46,607 nt of DNA from Arthrobacter silvisoli (GCF_003369445.1 NZ_QRCU01000010.1:1-46607), one strand, 5' to 3'; positions 18,000 to 26,233 are shown, counted from the first letter of the stretch. Made by a program: numbers and translations. Notes: generated from the sequence alone by a model not told the origin.

Positions 18000-18644
18000 A
18001 TGCGTCCCGTCCGCCAGCTCGTGGCCTCGGCCCTTGCTGCCTTCCTGTTCACCGCCACGGTGCTTTTCGGGGCCGCCCCGGCTTCCGCCCATGACAAGGC
18101 AGAGTCCAGCTCGCCGGCCGACGGCTCCACCGTAGCGACCGTGCCGGATTCCGTCTCGGTCACCTTCAACAACCGGCCTTTGGCCCTCGGTGCGTCCATC
18201 GCCGTCTTCGACGCCTCCGGGAAGGACTGGGCCGACGGGCCGGTCGAGATGGTGGACACGGTGGTCTCGCAGAAACTCCTTCCGGGAGCCCCGGCCGGCA
18301 AGTACACGGTGGAGTGGCGGGTGGCCAGCTCGGACGGGCACCCCATCAATGGCACCGTCACATTTACAGCACGGGCGGGAAGCACGACGCCGGGCGGCGG
18401 CACCGGGTCCTCCTCGCCGTCGTCGGGCGCTTCGGCAGGGGCCGTTCCTTCCGCCGGGACGGTCGCGCCGGGCTCTTCCACGACTCCCGAAAAGACGCCC
18501 GACGCGTCCGAGCCGTTCCCGTGGAGCATTGTCGGATTCGCCGTTGTTGCCCTTGCCCTGCTCGTGTTCCTCGGCGTGACAGCCCGTCGCAAGCTGGCCG
18601 CCGGCGGCGACGCGGAAAGCGACGACGAAACCGCCGAAGAGTAA
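18000..18644 (+). CDS. CopC-domain copper-resistance-like protein, exported and membrane-anchored
   Basis: Predicted copper-binding protein at the outer face of the membrane. It has 214 residues: a signal peptide ending PASA|H so that the mature protein starts with His, as in CopC where the N-terminal amine and His bind Cu(II). The CopC fold (about 31-125) includes SSDGHPINGTVTF with a second candidate His ligand. A Ser/Pro/Gly/Thr-rich linker (about 126-170) and a C-terminal membrane helix with a basic then acidic tail follow. The ATG at 18000 follows AAGGGAG. No CopD gene is adjacent, unlike many copCD pairs, so the role is inferred from the fold. Confidence 0.9.
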   Translation: MRPVRQLVASALAAFLFTATVLFGAAPASAHDKAESSSPADGSTVATVPDSVSVTFNNRPLALGASIAVFDASGKDWADGPVEMVDTVVSQKLLPGAPAGKYTVEWRVASSDGHPINGTVTFTARAGSTTPGGGTGSSSPSSGASAGAVPSAGTVAPGSSTTPEKTPDASEPFPWSIVGFAVVALALLVFLGVTARRKLAAGGDAESDDETAEE

Positions 18645-18648
18645 GCGG

Positions 18649-19293
18649 CTAAGCCAGCGCGGAAACCGCGGGGAAGCTGCCTGTCAGCGCCGCGTGCACT
18701 TTTTCCGGGTGCACCTTCGCCGAAATGGCCTGCCCCACCACTTTGGCCTGGCGCAGCACTTCCTTCGGCGTGGGGCTGACGAGTTCGCCCACCCCCACCA
18801 GGTACATTCCCATGGCCCGCAGCACGGCCGTGAGGTTCTGGCCGATTGCGATGCCCAGTTCCGCGAGCATGCGGCGCAGCTGGCTTTGCCCGCAGCGCGT
18901 GAGCACGATGTTGTCCGCCAGCAGCACGCCCTGCTCGGTGTGGATCGCCCACACCTTCTCTTCGACAGGCCGCTGGTGCGCCAGCCGGTCGAGGCGGACG
19001 GCGGGGGTGGCGGTCCTGACGTCCAGGTGGTGGCTGGCGGCATAGTTGCGCAGGTGGCGGAGGATCTCGTTGCGTTCCTGCAGGGACGCAGCGTCCGGCC
19101 CGTCGCAGCGGCCCAGCTTGCCTGTATGCGCGGAGGCCCCGGCGAAGGGGAAGGCCTGGCCGTTGAGGCCGCTGACCACGATGGCATTCACCCCGCGGCG
19201 ACTGAGCTCGCTCGCGACCGCAAGGCCTGGCATCCCGGCGCCGATCACCACGGTGGTGGTGCGCTCCGCGTTCGGGGCAAGCATGAATTGCAC
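18649..19293 (-). CDS. Atypical Rossmann (FAD/NAD-binding) protein
   Basis: A 214-residue protein starting with a dinucleotide-binding beta-alpha-beta motif (TVVIGAGMPGLAVASELSRRG, where GxGxxG is clear). Beyond about residue 130 it does not show the second nucleotide-binding domain or CxxC centre expected of thioredoxin reductases, so it is half the length of usual flavoprotein oxidoreductases. The GTG at 19293 is chosen because GGAGGA lies 7 nt upstream; an ATG three codons on is possible. The stop is 4 nt past the convergent CopC-like gene. It may be a divergent flavoprotein or a binding-only relative. Single Cys residues at about 59 and 123 are not paired. Confidence 0.7.
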   Translation of the reverse strand: MQFMLAPNAERTTTVVIGAGMPGLAVASELSRRGVNAIVVSGLNGQAFPFAGASAHTGKLGRCDGPDAASLQERNEILRHLRNYAASHHLDVRTATPAVRLDRLAHQRPVEEKVWAIHTEQGVLLADNIVLTRCGQSQLRRMLAELGIAIGQNLTAVLRAMGMYLVGVGELVSPTPKEVLRQAKVVGQAISAKVHPEKVHAALTGSFPAVSALA

Positions 19294-19612
19294 GCTTGGT
19301 TCCTCCTTGGATAGTGCCCGCCCGCAGGCAGTCAGGGGGTGGCGTCCGGTTTCCCCAAGCGGCCGCACACGACAAGACGGAGTGTGCCCCAGAACACATT
19401 TCCGTTTGCCGTGCATCGAACACTACACACCTTTCCGGCCCGGGACTAGCCGGTCCTGAGCCCGCCGGAGCCTGCTTGATTCGTTCCCTCGAACCGAGAA
19501 TAGTGAGCATTGGAGGCCCCGACCCGCGGCCTGCCAGGGAAGGCAAGCCAGGGCAGCGGCCTCTGGCAGAATAGCGGCAACAAGAAGCCAGCAGTGCGAG
19601 GAGGCGGGCCCC
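19294..19612. other. Divergent intergenic region
   Basis: About 319 bp between the Rossmann-protein and universal-stress-protein genes with no credible coding frame. It must hold both promoters. The only symmetric element I saw is GGGACTAGCCGGTCC at 19442-19456, which loosely resembles a DosR-type box but has the wrong spacing. The stress gene leader ends with GAGGAGG. Confidence 0.5.
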
Positions 19613-20629
19613 ATGGTCCAGCACGAGAGCGAGCAGGAACCCACCATTGCCCCGGGCGGCATCGTGGTGGGTGTCGACGGTAGCGAGCACGGCCAGTGCG
19701 CCCTCGTATGGGCGGCGCGGGAAGCCGAGCGCCGGAACCTTCCGCTGCACGTTGTGACCGCCTACTCGGTGCCGATCTTCGCCGCCTCCGGCCTGGATGG
19801 CGGCTACGCCACCGTGGATGACTCCGTGATCCGGGAAGGCGCCGAAGAGATCGTGCGCCAGGCCCTGGCCAAGGTTTCCGCCTACCCGATCGACGTGGAT
19901 GGATCCGTGGAGAACGGCGACGCCTCCGGAGTGCTCCTTGAGCTCTCCGCCTCGGCCGAACTCCTGGTCTTCGGCACCCGCGGCCGCGGCGGCTTCGTGG
20001 GCCGCCTCCTGGGTTCCGTGAGCAGCGCCCTCCCGGCCCACTCCAAGTGCCCCACCGTGACCGTGCCGCTCTACTGCGGGGACCGGCTCGGCGAACCCAC
20101 CGAGGACAAGCACGTCAAGGCCGAGCGGGCCAAGTCCGGGCCGCGCGCCATCGAAAATGTCGTGGCAGTGGGCGTTGACGGTTCCGAACAGGCCCGCGTG
20201 GCCGTTCTCGACGCCGCCGAAGCCGCCGAGCGGATGGGCGCCAAATTGCGCGTCATCTGTGCTGTTCCCGAGTACAGCGGCTCCCTCGCCTGGGTCCCGG
20301 CCCCCCTGGACCGGGAGGCACTGTTCAAGGACATCCGCGTCCAACTCGACGCCGGCCTGGCCTGGATCCGCAGCCACTTCCCGCGCCTGACCATCGAGAC
20401 GCAACTCCTGGACGGTTCCCCCGTGGACGTGATGGTGGAGGCAAGCAGGAACGTGGAACTGGTGGTGCTGGGCACCCGCGGCCGCGGCGGCTTCACCGGA
20501 ATGCTCCTGGGCTCCACCTCGGACGGCGTGCTGCACCACGCCAAGGGCCCCGTCATGGTGGTCCCGGACCGGGAGGACCCGCGACTGGCAGACAGGGCGG
20601 ACTTCGGCCCGATGCTCGGGGCCGCATAG
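19613..20629 (+). CDS. Universal stress protein, two tandem UspA domains
   Basis: Cytosolic ATP-binding stress protein, 338 residues, with UspA domains at about 15-150 and 180-325. Each domain starts with a GVDGS-type motif and ends with the nucleotide-binding GTRGRGGF...G...S pattern (in the first, GTRGRGGFVGRLLGS; the second is almost identical). Tandem UspA proteins in actinobacteria are often induced by hypoxia or stationary phase. The ATG is preceded by GAGGAGG. The rph-like gene follows after 43 nt with no terminator, so the two are probably co-transcribed. Confidence 0.95.
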   Translation: MVQHESEQEPTIAPGGIVVGVDGSEHGQCALVWAAREAERRNLPLHVVTAYSVPIFAASGLDGGYATVDDSVIREGAEEIVRQALAKVSAYPIDVDGSVENGDASGVLLELSASAELLVFGTRGRGGFVGRLLGSVSSALPAHSKCPTVTVPLYCGDRLGEPTEDKHVKAERAKSGPRAIENVVAVGVDGSEQARVAVLDAAEAAERMGAKLRVICAVPEYSGSLAWVPAPLDREALFKDIRVQLDAGLAWIRSHFPRLTIETQLLDGSPVDVMVEASRNVELVVLGTRGRGGFTGMLLGSTSDGVLHHAKGPVMVVPDREDPRLADRADFGPMLGAA

Positions 20630-20672
20630 GCCTCGGACCACGGACCTTCCAGGCAGTCCGAAGGCGGGCACC

Positions 20673-23405
20673 ATGGCTGAATCGAAGACGTCTCCCGGGT
20701 TCATCCTCGGCCTGGACCGGATCAGGGCCGGCATGCTCGCCGAGGTGGGCGGCAAGGCGGCCAACCTCGGCGAGATGACCGGGGCGGGCCTGCCGGTTCC
20801 GCCGGGTTTCTGCCTGACCACCGAGGCATACCGCGAGGCGCTTCAGGCCGGGCAGCCGGACAGCGCGATCGGCGCCGTCCTGTCTGCCTTGGAAACGGTG
20901 CCTCCGGACGACCTCGACACACTGGCGGACCTCGCCGCCCGCGCCCGGACCGCAGTGCTCGACGCCGGGATGCCCGCCGCCGTCGAGACCGCCGTGCGGG
21001 ACGCGTACCTCAGCCTCGGACCGGACGCCGCCGTGGCGGTCCGCTCCTCCGCCACGGCTGAGGACCTGCCGTTCGCAAGCTTCGCCGGCCAGCAGGACAC
21101 CTACCTCAACGTCGTCGGCGCGGATGCCGTGTTGGAAGCTGTCCGCAAATGCTGGGCCTCGCTCTGGACGGACCGGGCCGTCAGCTACCGCGCCAGCAAC
21201 GGGATCGACCACGCCGCGGTGAGCCTCGCCGTCGTCGTGCAGCTCCTGGTGGACGCGGCGACGGCGGGCGTACTGTTCACCGCCAACCCCGTCACCGGGC
21301 GGCGGCATGAGGCCGTCATCGACGCCAGCCCCGGGCTGGGCGAGGCCGTGGTTTCGGGTGCCGTGAATCCGGACCATTTCGTGGTGGACTCCGTGACGGG
21401 AAGCATCACCGAACGGCGCACGGGGGACCGGACCCTGGTGATCCGCCCGCTCCCCGGCGGCGGCACGGAACGGGTGGAGAGCCCCGGCGGAGCCAGCGGC
21501 GCGGACGGCCAGCGGGAGGCCTGCCTCGACGACTCCCGGATCAGGGCGCTCGCCGCCCTCGGCCGCCGGGTCGAGGCACACTACGGTTCCCCGCAGGACA
21601 CTGAGTGGGCCATCGACAGCGACGGCAAACTGTGGCTCACCCAGGCCCGCCCCATCACCACGCTGTACCCGCAGGTGACCAAGCCGCCGTCGACGCCGGG
21701 AGCGCACGCCTATCTGTGCTTCAGCCTCGCCCAGGGGCTCACCCGGCCGATCACCCCGATGGGACTGGCCGGAATCCGGCTCATTGGCGCTTCCGTGGCG
21801 AAGGCCGCCGGCTTTAACGTGCCGGAGCCAAGGAACGGGCCTTCGCCGTTCCATGAGGCCGGCCAGCGCATCTACATCGACCTGAGCGCAGTGCTCCGCA
21901 GCGGCACCGGCCGGGCGATCGTGCCGAAGGTCTTCGACGTCATGGAGGCGCGCTCGGCGGCGGTGATGCGCAGCCTGTTCGACGACCCGCGCTTCGCCGT
22001 CACCAGCAGGACCCCGTTCCGGCTCATCCGCCACGTGGCCCCGGTGATCGCCCGCTACAGGGTTCCGGAAACCCTGGCGCGTGCCCTGTTCCGTCCCGAC
22101 GCCGCGCTGGAGCGTGCCCGGCGTTTCGGAGAGACGCTGCAGGACCGCTTGGCCGTTCCGGCGGACGCAAGCCCGCGTGAACGGCTGGAGCACGCCGAAC
22201 GCATCCTGGGCCGTGAACTCTTCCGCATCCTGCCCAACACGCTGCCGCCCGCGCTCGCCGGCTTCGCGATGCTGGGACTCGTCCGCCGGATCCTCGGCGG
22301 GAAGGCCCCCTGGGATGAGCTGCAGTTGGTCATCCGGGGCCTGCCTAACAACGTGACCACCGAGATGGACCTTTCCCTGTGGCACCTTGCCCAGGCCATC
22401 AAAGCGGACCCCGACTCCGTGGAGGCGTTCGCGAACACGGCGCCGCAAGACCTCGCCGGGCAGTATCGCGACGGCGGACTGCCCACCGCCGTGCAGTCGG
22501 GACTGGCCGCGTTCCTGGCTGAGTACGGCCACCGGGCCGTTGCTGAAATCGACCTGGGGATGCCCCGCTGGGCGGACGACCCCACCCACATCATCGGAAT
22601 CCTTGCGAATTATCTCCGCCTGCAGGACCCGGAACTCGCCCCCGACAAACAATTCGCAAAGGCCGCCCGGGAAGCGGAGGCGGAAGCCGCCATCCTCGTC
22701 CGGCGCGCACGGGCAAAAGGACCGCTCCACGCCAGGATCGTGAAGGGTGCGCTCGCCCGGACCCGGACGTTCGCGGGCATGCGGGAACTCCCCAAGTACC
22801 GGCTGGTGGAGGGCCTCGCCGCGGCCCGGGCGCAGCTGGCGCTGGTAGGCACGGAACTGTCGGAGCGGCGCAGGATCACGGACGCCGGGGACGTGTTCTT
22901 CCTGGACTTCACGGAGGCACACAGGGCCCTCGACGGCGCCGATCTCAGGGGCCTTGTGGCGGAGCGGCGCGAGGCCTACAACCTCGAACTCAGGCGCCGG
23001 CACGTACCCAGGGTCCTGCTGTCCGACGGCACGGAGCCCGAGGCGGTGGCGGCCCGCGGTGCTGATGCGTCCGCTGCCTCCGCTGACGGGGCGTTGGCCG
23101 GGAGCCCGGCCTCGGCCGGGACCGTGACCGCCGTGGCCCGCGTCATCCTGGACCCCGTGGGCGCGCGGCTGGAGCCCGGGGAAATCCTTGTCGCCCCGTC
23201 CACGGACCCGGGGTGGACCCCGCTCTTCCTGACGGCCGGGGGACTGGTCATGGAAATGGGCGGAGCCAATTCGCACGGTGCGGTCGTGGCGCGCGAATAC
23301 GGGATTCCTGCCGTCGTCGGTGTTCCGGATGCGACGAGCCGGATCCGCAGCGGCCAGACCATCACCGTGGATGGCGCGGCCGGTACGGTGGTGCCGGAAG
23401 GCTGA
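20673..23405 (+). CDS. PEP-synthase-like / rifampin-phosphotransferase-like enzyme
   Basis: A 910-residue PEP-utilising enzyme. The N-terminal ATP-grasp domain (about 10-330) carries EVGGKAANLGEM, AVRSSATAEDLPFASFAGQQ and ends at QARPITTLYP. A helical middle domain (about 340-780) follows, then the swivelling phosphohistidine domain (about 800-910) with the catalytic His868 in GGANSHGAVVAREYGIP. No C-terminal PEP-binding barrel is present, so it is not a true PEP synthase; the order ATP-grasp, middle, His domain matches rifampin phosphotransferases (about 870 residues). The start ATG at 20673 has a weak AAGGCGGG site. No rifampin-associated element was seen upstream. It may modify another substrate. 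Confidence 0.82.
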   Translation: MAESKTSPGFILGLDRIRAGMLAEVGGKAANLGEMTGAGLPVPPGFCLTTEAYREALQAGQPDSAIGAVLSALETVPPDDLDTLADLAARARTAVLDAGMPAAVETAVRDAYLSLGPDAAVAVRSSATAEDLPFASFAGQQDTYLNVVGADAVLEAVRKCWASLWTDRAVSYRASNGIDHAAVSLAVVVQLLVDAATAGVLFTANPVTGRRHEAVIDASPGLGEAVVSGAVNPDHFVVDSVTGSITERRTGDRTLVIRPLPGGGTERVESPGGASGADGQREACLDDSRIRALAALGRRVEAHYGSPQDTEWAIDSDGKLWLTQARPITTLYPQVTKPPSTPGAHAYLCFSLAQGLTRPITPMGLAGIRLIGASVAKAAGFNVPEPRNGPSPFHEAGQRIYIDLSAVLRSGTGRAIVPKVFDVMEARSAAVMRSLFDDPRFAVTSRTPFRLIRHVAPVIARYRVPETLARALFRPDAALERARRFGETLQDRLAVPADASPRERLEHAERILGRELFRILPNTLPPALAGFAMLGLVRRILGGKAPWDELQLVIRGLPNNVTTEMDLSLWHLAQAIKADPDSVEAFANTAPQDLAGQYRDGGLPTAVQSGLAAFLAEYGHRAVAEIDLGMPRWADDPTHIIGILANYLRLQDPELAPDKQFAKAAREAEAEAAILVRRARAKGPLHARIVKGALARTRTFAGMRELPKYRLVEGLAAARAQLALVGTELSERRRITDAGDVFFLDFTEAHRALDGADLRGLVAERREAYNLELRRRHVPRVLLSDGTEPEAVAARGADASAASADGALAGSPASAGTVTAVARVILDPVGARLEPGEILVAPSTDPGWTPLFLTAGGLVMEMGGANSHGAVVAREYGIPAVVGVPDATSRIRSGQTITVDGAAGTVVPEG

Positions 23406-23428
23406 CGCGGTTCGGGTTGGTGGGTGTC

Positions 23429-23812
23429 ATGGCAAGGATCGGGCTGGCATGGATGGCAGCGGCTGCCGCATTGTTGTGCGGCTGCTCCGGCGACTCCGGG
23501 CAGCCGGCGGGCCACTTCGGCACGGTCACGGGCCATGTCCTGACGGCGCCCGTGTGTCCCGTGGAACGCCCGGGCATGGAGTGTGCGCCGCGCCCTGTGT
23601 CCGGAGCCTCGGTCGTCGCCCTGGCTGAAGACACGGTCCGCGGGTCAACGGTCACCGATACCGCGGGCGCCTTCAGCCTGACCCTCCCGGACGGCGGCTA
23701 CGTCATCAGGGCAACCAACATCGGCGGCTACGCGTCAGTGGCCTCCCAGGACGTGGTCATCTCGGACCGTCCCGTCCAGGTCACCCTGATTGTCGACAGC
23801 GGAATCCGCTGA
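23429..23812 (+). CDS. Small exported protein with carboxypeptidase-regulatory-like fold
   Basis: A 127-residue probable lipoprotein or secreted protein. It has a short basic start, a hydrophobic helix and LLCGC, a near-lipobox with Cys19. The mature part (about 28-127) reads as an all-beta carboxypeptidase-regulatory-like domain: GHVLTAPVCPVERPG, GASVVALAEDTVRGSTVTD, GAFSLTLPDGGYVIRA and a final VQVTLIVDSG strand. The ATG at 23429 comes 24 nt after the phosphotransferase stop, so it probably belongs to that transcript; in-frame TTG and GTG codons just upstream are alternatives. Role unknown, perhaps a surface-binding module. Confidence 0.75.
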   Translation: MARIGLAWMAAAAALLCGCSGDSGQPAGHFGTVTGHVLTAPVCPVERPGMECAPRPVSGASVVALAEDTVRGSTVTDTAGAFSLTLPDGGYVIRATNIGGYASVASQDVVISDRPVQVTLIVDSGIR

Positions 23813-23829
23813 GCGCTTTGCCAAACGCT

Positions 23830-23880
23830 GACTTCCGGACCCTGCAGACTTCTGGACCCCGCCGACTTCTGGACCCGGCC
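23830..23880. repeat. Three tandem 17-bp repeats
   Basis: Three head-to-tail 17-bp units, each beginning GACTTC and containing GGACCC (units at 23830, 23847 and 23864; the first differs by one base in the core). They lie upstream of the Moco/FAD operon, between 18 nt after the previous stop and 64 nt before the next start. Possibly a regulatory array, or a chance slippage product. Confidence 0.75.
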
Positions 23881-23943
23881 GGGCGCTTGCCCTATCGTGA
23901 GGGAACCGATCACAGTCGGCCGTAGCTTCCGCAGTGGAGGTGC

Positions 23944-24540
23944 ATGATGGGAATCATTTCTTCCGGTTTTCACGGAAGGCGACGCGGCGGCAATCCGGCG
24001 CTACCGCCAGGGCAGTACCAGACGGAAGGATTTCCGGTGCTTACCGCCGGGCCTGCACCGGATATTCCCCTGGAGGACTGGGAATTCTTCATCACGACGG
24101 AGGGGGGCCAGCGCCATACGTGGTCGTGGGATTCCTTCATGGCGCTTCCGCAGGCCGAGGTCCACACGGACATCCATTGCGTGACCAGTTGGTCCCGTTT
24201 GGGCACTTCCTGGCGGGGTGTGTCCCTCGATACCTTGTTCGAAGACGTGGACACGCGGAGCAGCTTCGCGACAGCCCACTCCTACGGCGGATACACAACA
24301 AACGTCCCGCTGGACGACCTTCTGGGAGGACGTGCCTGGGTCGCTTGGGAATTCGACGGTGAGCGCCTGGACCGGGCCCACGGCGGTCCCGCGCGCCTGC
24401 TTGTGCCGCACCTCTACTTCTGGAAAAGCGCCAAGTGGGTCCACGGCATCGAGCTGACGCAGGACGACGTCCCAGGCTTCTGGGAATCCAATGGCTACCA
24501 CCTGCACGGTGATCCGTGGCGGGAAGAGCGCTACTCATGA
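23944..24540 (+). CDS. Sulfite-oxidase-like molybdopterin oxidoreductase
   Basis: A 198-residue single-domain Moco enzyme of the sulfite oxidase superfamily. Cys79 in DIHCVTSWSR is the expected molybdenum ligand. Further family blocks are GTSWRGVSLDTL, AHSYGGYTTNVPLDDL, GPARLLVPHLYFWKSAKWV and a C-terminal FWESNGYHLHGDPWREERYS. It lacks a signal peptide, a heme domain and a dimerisation domain, so it is cytosolic and needs an external electron partner. The ATG at 23944 follows GTGGAGGTGC. The stop is 10 nt before the reductase start. Substrate unknown; sulfite is not implied by the fold. Confidence 0.9.
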   Translation: MMGIISSGFHGRRRGGNPALPPGQYQTEGFPVLTAGPAPDIPLEDWEFFITTEGGQRHTWSWDSFMALPQAEVHTDIHCVTSWSRLGTSWRGVSLDTLFEDVDTRSSFATAHSYGGYTTNVPLDDLLGGRAWVAWEFDGERLDRAHGGPARLLVPHLYFWKSAKWVHGIELTQDDVPGFWESNGYHLHGDPWREERYS

Positions 24541-24550
24541 GGCCCGTCCG

Positions 24551-25288
24551 ATGAGCACCATGTGGCGCATCGCGGACGTGGTCAGCGGTGTCCCCGAGAC
24601 TGAAACATCCAGGACCATAGGGCTGCGGGTGGCCGGCCTGGACGGCTATCTTGCCGGCCAGCACATCGACGTCCGGCTCACCGCGGACGACGGATACTCG
24701 GCCGTGCGGTCCTATTCCGTGGCCACCGCGCGAATGGGCGGGATCCTCGAGATAACCGTCGCGGAACTGGCCGACGGGGAGGTTTCCCCGTATCTGGTCA
24801 GGGACCTTGCGGTAGGCGAGCAGTTGGAGATCCGTGGCCCGGTGGGCGGTTGGTTCGTCTGGCGGCCCTCGGACCCGAATCCGGTCCAGCTCATCGCCGG
24901 AGGGTCCGGCGTGGTGCCGCTCATGTCGATGGTTCGTGCGCATGAGGCATCGGCGAATCCCTCGCAGTTCCGGTTGCTGTACTCACTCAAGTCACCTGAG
25001 GCAGGGTTCTACCGGGAGGAACTGCGGACCTTGGGCCTTGAATCGTCCAGGTTCTCGGTCGACTACGTCTACACACGCAGCGTGCCTGTGGGCTGGCCAA
25101 ACCCTCCGGCGCGGCTCACCGCAGGAACCCTGCTGGCGAACATCCTGCCCGTGGATGTCGCCCCGGACATCTTCGTGTGCGGCCAGACAGTGTTCGTCGA
25201 AACAGTCGCAGAATGGCTCGTGCAGGCAGGCTATCCCGCCGCCACGATCAAGACCGAACGCTTCGGCGGGACGGGAGGGACGCGGTGA
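24551..25288 (+). CDS. FAD-dependent oxidoreductase, ferredoxin-NADP-reductase type
   Basis: A 245-residue flavoprotein of the ferredoxin reductase fold. The FAD site is RSYSVATAR near residue 57 and the phosphate loop GGSGVVPLMSM near 118 belongs to the NAD(P) domain; CGQTVFVETVAEWL near 214 is the C-terminal nicotinamide-facing motif. It carries no 2Fe-2S domain, so it must pass electrons to a separate acceptor, most simply the Moco enzyme encoded 10 nt upstream. Its stop overlaps the GTG of the next gene by 4 nt (GTGA), so translation is coupled. Confidence 0.92.
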   Translation: MSTMWRIADVVSGVPETETSRTIGLRVAGLDGYLAGQHIDVRLTADDGYSAVRSYSVATARMGGILEITVAELADGEVSPYLVRDLAVGEQLEIRGPVGGWFVWRPSDPNPVQLIAGGSGVVPLMSMVRAHEASANPSQFRLLYSLKSPEAGFYREELRTLGLESSRFSVDYVYTRSVPVGWPNPPARLTAGTLLANILPVDVAPDIFVCGQTVFVETVAEWLVQAGYPAATIKTERFGGTGGTR

Positions 25289-25629
25289 GCGGCAACAGCA
25301 ATGCGGCTTCGGGGCGTGAAGAACCGCGCTTCGAGGACCAGGACATCGCAGGGATCCCGGGCAACCCGATACCCCATCTTGACGGGAACGCCGCTGCGGG
25401 AGCGCTGTGGGAACTGTTCCGCTTCGACATCATCCAGGCGATCGGACGGTGCAAGCACTGCGGTGCCGTCAGCGTCGTTGCCCGGGCAACGGTGTACGCA
25501 GACGGTCCCGGAATCGTTGTGCGTTGCGATTCCTGCGAAGGCGTCCTGCTGCGCCTGGTGGAGACCCCCACGCAGTATTGGCTTGATGTGAGCGGACTCA
25601 GTTACCTGCAGATCGACCGCGAGGGCTAA
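25285..25629 (+). CDS. DUF6510-type protein with two CxxC motifs
   Basis: A 114-residue protein recognised as DUF6510 by context and layout. Its central part has CKHC and CDSC about 34 residues apart, the pattern of a zinc ribbon or a rubredoxin-like metal site. No signal peptide or membrane helix. The GTG at 25285 overlaps the reductase stop and is preceded by GGGAGGGA. Because the flanking reductase has no iron-sulfur domain and the Moco enzyme has no heme, this protein is a candidate intermediate carrier or scaffold; that is inference. A hairpin follows at 25638. Confidence 0.8.
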   Translation: MSGNSNAASGREEPRFEDQDIAGIPGNPIPHLDGNAAAGALWELFRFDIIQAIGRCKHCGAVSVVARATVYADGPGIVVRCDSCEGVLLRLVETPTQYWLDVSGLSYLQIDREG

Positions 25630-25637
25630 GCGCGTTT

Positions 25638-25662
25638 GGGGCCCTGGTGCAATCTGGGCCCC
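25638..25662. terminator. Hairpin between convergent genes
   Basis: GGGGCCC (25638-25644) pairs with GGGCCCC (25656-25662) around an 11-nt loop, 8 nt after the DUF6510 stop and 11 nt before the end of the convergent small gene. It likely serves both directions; no T tract is present. Confidence 0.55.
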
Positions 25663-25673
25663 TAATCCCGGAC

Positions 25674-25856
25674 TTACCTTCTATGGAGTCGCGCCGCGGC
25701 GAAGCCGGCGTCGAGGTCCCGCATGAGTGCATCCCATGCTTCCGGGGTGTTAGCCCGGACCTGCGCTGGTGCCGGCCATTGGAGGAGGACTGTCTGGAAG
25801 CGTGTACCCCCGAGGGACGGCTGGGTGGTGAATGGCCCCATGCTGCGGCGTTTCAC
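25674..25856 (-). CDS. Small hypothetical protein (60 aa)
   Basis: Unrecognised. Its ATG overlaps the stop of the upstream minus-strand gene in an ATGA arrangement (25853-25856), which supports translational coupling and is the main reason to call it. The product is basic, with TRFQTVLLQWPAPAQ and a helical segment TPEAWDALMRDLDAGFAAARL. No membrane segment. An alternative is that the two frames are a single ancestral gene split by a frameshift, but I see no better continuation in other frames. Confidence 0.45.
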   Translation of the reverse strand: MKRRSMGPFTTQPSLGGTRFQTVLLQWPAPAQVRANTPEAWDALMRDLDAGFAAARLHRR

Positions 25857-26233
25857 GGTAGTTCGCCACCGTTGAAAGCCAGAGCGTCCACCTCTTGGCG
25901 TGGGGCCGCGTTGGATGCATGCCCAAACCTCGGCTCTCGGGCGTGGAACCCATCGCTTGGGCCGAGTCCTTCGCGGGCCAGGTCGTAGAGCAACTGGTGG
26001 TAGCCGGACAGCGCCAAGGGAGGCACCTGATGGAAGGACGGAAGGGTCGCATAGGGGTGGTCAACCCGGAACAAGGCCAGGAGCGCCCTGTCTTCTTGCG
26101 CATCGTTCAGTGTCCGGTACGCGCCGACCGGACAGGCGGCCGTAAGAGCCTGCGCATAGAGGCTGAGGCGGTCCACCGGGGTGGTGTTGCCTGCTTGACG
26201 CCATATGTGGACGACATCCGTGCTGTCCAACAT
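25853..26233 (-). CDS. Hypothetical protein (126 aa), divergent from the GntR-Cache regulator
   Basis: Unrecognised cytosolic protein. The ATG at 26233 follows AAGGAGTCGGTC, a strong ribosome binding site, so the longer frame reaching 26293 is not used. The sequence has a hydrophilic N-terminal part (MLDSTDVVHIWRQAG), a helical middle with DRALLALFRVDHPYATL and GYHQLLYDLAREGLG, and an unstructured end. Being divergent from a sensor-regulator across only about 155 bp, it is the best candidate for a regulated target. It is coupled to the 60-residue gene downstream. Confidence 0.55.
   Translation of the reverse strand: MLDSTDVVHIWRQAGNTTPVDRLSLYAQALTAACPVGAYRTLNDAQEDRALLALFRVDHPYATLPSFHQVPPLALSGYHQLLYDLAREGLGPSDGFHAREPRFGHASNAAPRQEVDALAFNGGELP

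Noticed and set aside
19442..19456. GGGACTAGCCGGTCC as a DosR box for the universal stress protein
   Set aside because: The half-sites resemble the consensus but the spacing is off by about two bases and it is 157 nt upstream; too weak to call.
20630..20672. Rifampin-associated element upstream of the rph-like gene
   Set aside because: No inverted repeat like the known element in the 43-bp gap; the gene seems co-transcribed with the Usp gene.
20553..23276. 907-residue minus-strand frame opposite the phosphotransferase-like gene
   Set aside because: Same codon-structure shadow effect; no domains, and the plus strand carries all catalytic motifs.
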